A stretch of 15,754 bases of DNA from an uncultured Sphingosinicella sp. GTDB taxonomy: Bacteria; Pseudomonadota; Alphaproteobacteria; Sphingomonadales; Sphingomonadaceae. Below are positions 14,165-15,754 of the stretch, piece after piece. The DNA lies in assembly GCA_946886275.1 (NCBI GenBank), contig CAMPIH010000036.1, positions 1-15,754 on the forward strand, in the 5' to 3' direction. The notes below the pieces were generated by a model. It searched no databases. It was not told the origin of the DNA and was given only the letters and a program-made list of their open reading frames with translations. The first letter of the stretch is position 1; each line of letters starts with the position of its first letter. The position numbers and the translations under genes are program-made.

Positions 14165-14995
14165 CTATTTGTCGGCCGAGTGGGAAAGCGTCTTGGCGAA
14201 ACGGTAGCTGCCCCGTTCGAACCCGAGCGCCCGGTAGAATGCGTGAGCACGGGTCAGCTTGGCGTTGCTCGTCACCTCCATCGCCCCGCAACCGCGCTCC
14301 CGGAGCCGTTCCTCGACCGCTTCCACCAGCCGGCGACCGATCCCCTGCTTTCGGACCTTCTCGTCGACCTGGAGATAGGTGATCCGGCCAACTGGCCGGG
14401 GGCGATGAAGGACAGGAGTGACGTGCCAGGTGATCAGCCCCACCACGTCGTCGCCGAGGCGGGCGACCAGCGGCCGCTCTCCGGCGCGCGCAAGCAGCGG
14501 CAGGCGTTCGGCGATCTCGTCCGCATTGGTCGGCGCGAAGGGCGAGACCAGCCTCGCCAGGGCCTCGGCATCGACCGAATCCGCCTCGCGGATCCTGAGC
14601 TTCGGCTCCGGCGCAGGTTGAGCTGAAGCGCGCTTGGCCGACTTCGCAGGCCTGGCCCGGGGCGGGGAGGGCGTTGGAGATTTCGAGGGTGGTGGGGAGG
14701 AAGGGGCCTTTGGCTTGTCCTTTCCCGTTCGCTTTTGCGGAGCCGCCTTACCGGCTGCGGCGAGCGACGTCTTCCAGGTCGTCGCCGTCTGCTGGCGAAG
14801 AAACGCCTCGATCTCGTCGGCGCTGGCGGTGAGCCCGGTTCTGCCGAACCCGAGGCATTCTTCGCCGCTTTCGGCGGACTTGAGGCCGTAGCGGCCGAAA
14901 TCGCCGCCGGCCTTGCGCCGACGCGACTTCACCAGCCTGAAGCCGCGATGGCGGGCCATCTCCCGAAGCCCCTCATCGCGTTCCCTGTCCGCCAT
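14165..14995 (-). CDS. GNAT acetyltransferase with N-terminal extension domain
   Basis: A 276-residue cytosolic protein in three parts. Residues 1-70 form a compact basic domain (REMARHRGFRLVKSRRRK, GGDFGRYGLK, LTASADEIEAFLRQ). I recall similar stretches as stand-alone or fused pieces in alphaproteobacteria but know no function. Residues 72-131 are a Lys/Pro/Ser/Ala-rich, probably disordered linker. Residues 132-272 are a GNAT domain with the acetyl-CoA motif V-R-K-Q-G-I-G (214-220) followed by RRLVEAVEERL, and the C-terminal AHAFYRALGFE containing the usual Tyr (254). The acceptor is unknown; the basic first domain and linker could bind nucleic acid, as inference. The ATG at 14995 has GAGG 10 nt upstream, lying inside the end of a small membrane-protein gene that stops 5 nt before this start. 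The two are probably coupled. Confidence 0.88.
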   Translation of the reverse strand: MADRERDEGLREMARHRGFRLVKSRRRKAGGDFGRYGLKSAESGEECLGFGRTGLTASADEIEAFLRQQTATTWKTSLAAAGKAAPQKRTGKDKPKAPSSPPPSKSPTPSPPRARPAKSAKRASAQPAPEPKLRIREADSVDAEALARLVSPFAPTNADEIAERLPLLARAGERPLVARLGDDVVGLITWHVTPVLHRPRPVGRITYLQVDEKVRKQGIGRRLVEAVEERLRERGCGAMEVTSNAKLTRAHAFYRALGFERGSYRFAKTLSHSADK

Positions 14996-14996
14996 G

Positions 14997-15009
14997 GAGG
15001 TTAAACCTC
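14997..15009. promoter_or_regulatory. 13-bp palindrome over the acetyltransferase ribosome site
   Basis: GAGGTT (14997-15002) mirrors AACCTC (15004-15009) around one A. On the minus strand it spans the microprotein's last codons, its stop, and the GAGG used by the acetyltransferase. In RNA a GAGG/CCTC stem with a 5-nt loop could hide that ribosome site until a ribosome finishing the microprotein opens it. Confidence 0.25.
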
Positions 15010-15120
15010 GTCGCGGGGCTCTTGCTCCTTCTGTCGAAGGACCCGCCTGACCCGGCGGATCCCGATGATCGGCGGAAGGATCAGAAGCAGCAGCAGGAAA
15101 AGGACGAAAACTTCTTTCAT
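15001..15120 (-). CDS. 39-residue single-pass membrane microprotein
   Basis: A short frame reads MKEVFVLFLLLLLILPP, then IIGIRRVRRVLRQK, and ends QEPRDEV before TAA. It shows one hydrophobic segment (about 4-20, interrupted by a Pro pair at 16-17). A strongly basic juxtamembrane stretch (22-31) and a charged C-terminus follow. By the positive-inside rule the tail should face the cytosol. AGGG at 15131-15128 lies 7 nt before the ATG. The frame begins right after the T-tract of the rpoC terminator and stops 5 nt before the acetyltransferase start. Its final codons supply that gene's GAGG ribosome site, which favours a real, coupled gene. No family is recognised. The alternative is a chance frame, but the amphipathic design and spacing argue against it. 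Confidence 0.55.
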   Translation of the reverse strand: MKEVFVLFLLLLLILPPIIGIRRVRRVLRQKEQEPRDEV

Positions 15121-15131
15121 CGCTTGACCCT

Positions 15132-15167
15132 AAACGAAAACGCCCTGCCGGACGAGCCGGCAGGGCG
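15132..15167 (-). terminator. intrinsic terminator of rpoC
   Basis: On the minus strand CGCCCTGCCGG (15167-15157) pairs perfectly with CCGGCAGGGCG (15151-15141): an 11-bp GC-rich stem with a 5-nt loop. TTTTCGTTT follows directly (15140-15132). It begins 23 nt after the rpoC stop. This is a textbook rho-independent terminator and the strongest one in the window. Confidence 0.9.
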
Positions 15168-15190
15168 CTTCATTGTCGATGGACCGAAGG

Positions 15191-15754
<564 letters not shown>

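Overview
The window is a GC-rich chromosomal segment that reads as an alphaproteobacterium of the order Sphingomonadales. This rests on the style of the encoded proteins (a secreted beta-helix protein with a TRTWVSGVGDD-type start, a KaiC-like ATPase paired with a hybrid kinase, and an acyl-CoA dehydrogenase/SDR catabolic cluster) and on two promoters matching the alphaproteobacterial stress sigma factor EcfG. It is bounded by two core genes cut by the window edges: the 3' end of guaA on the left and the 3' end of rpoC on the right. I see no tRNA, rRNA, CRISPR array, insertion sequence or phage gene. No stretch longer than about 265 bases lacks a gene.

Layout. (1) 1-587: end of guaA. (2) 588-4554: an envelope region. 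Two small exported proteins (853-1185 and 1254-1664) follow one EcfG-type promoter. An L,D-transpeptidase (1894-3165) follows a second one. A secreted right-handed beta-helix protein (3200-4174, minus) and a small exported protein (4294-4554) complete the region. (3) 4575-10737, all minus strand: a five-gene acyl-CoA catabolic cluster, in transcription order ACAD10/11-type acyl-CoA dehydrogenase, zinc alcohol dehydrogenase, two SDR dehydrogenases, and a bifunctional enoyl-CoA hydratase/3-hydroxyacyl-CoA dehydrogenase. (4) 10992-14131: a double-domain KaiC-like ATPase overlapping by 4 nt a hybrid histidine kinase/response regulator. (5) 14165-15120, minus: a GNAT acetyltransferase with an extra N-terminal domain, preceded by a 39-codon membrane microprotein gene. 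(6) 15132-15754: rpoC 3' end and its intrinsic terminator.

How the parts may work together. The minus-strand cluster holds the alpha,beta-dehydrogenation, hydration and 3-hydroxy-oxidation steps of beta-oxidation plus three alcohol/ketone oxidoreductases. No thiolase or CoA ligase is visible, so the substrate cannot be named. A 16-bp ACGT-based dyad just upstream of the last gene suggests it also has its own regulated promoter. The two EcfG-type promoters suggest the small exported proteins and the L,D-transpeptidase belong to the general stress response, consistent with cell-wall strengthening. The KaiC-like/hybrid-kinase pair looks like one signalling unit. It is the best candidate for a poorly described system here, although such pairs occur elsewhere in bacteria. 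The most overlooked element is probably the membrane microprotein between rpoC and the acetyltransferase.
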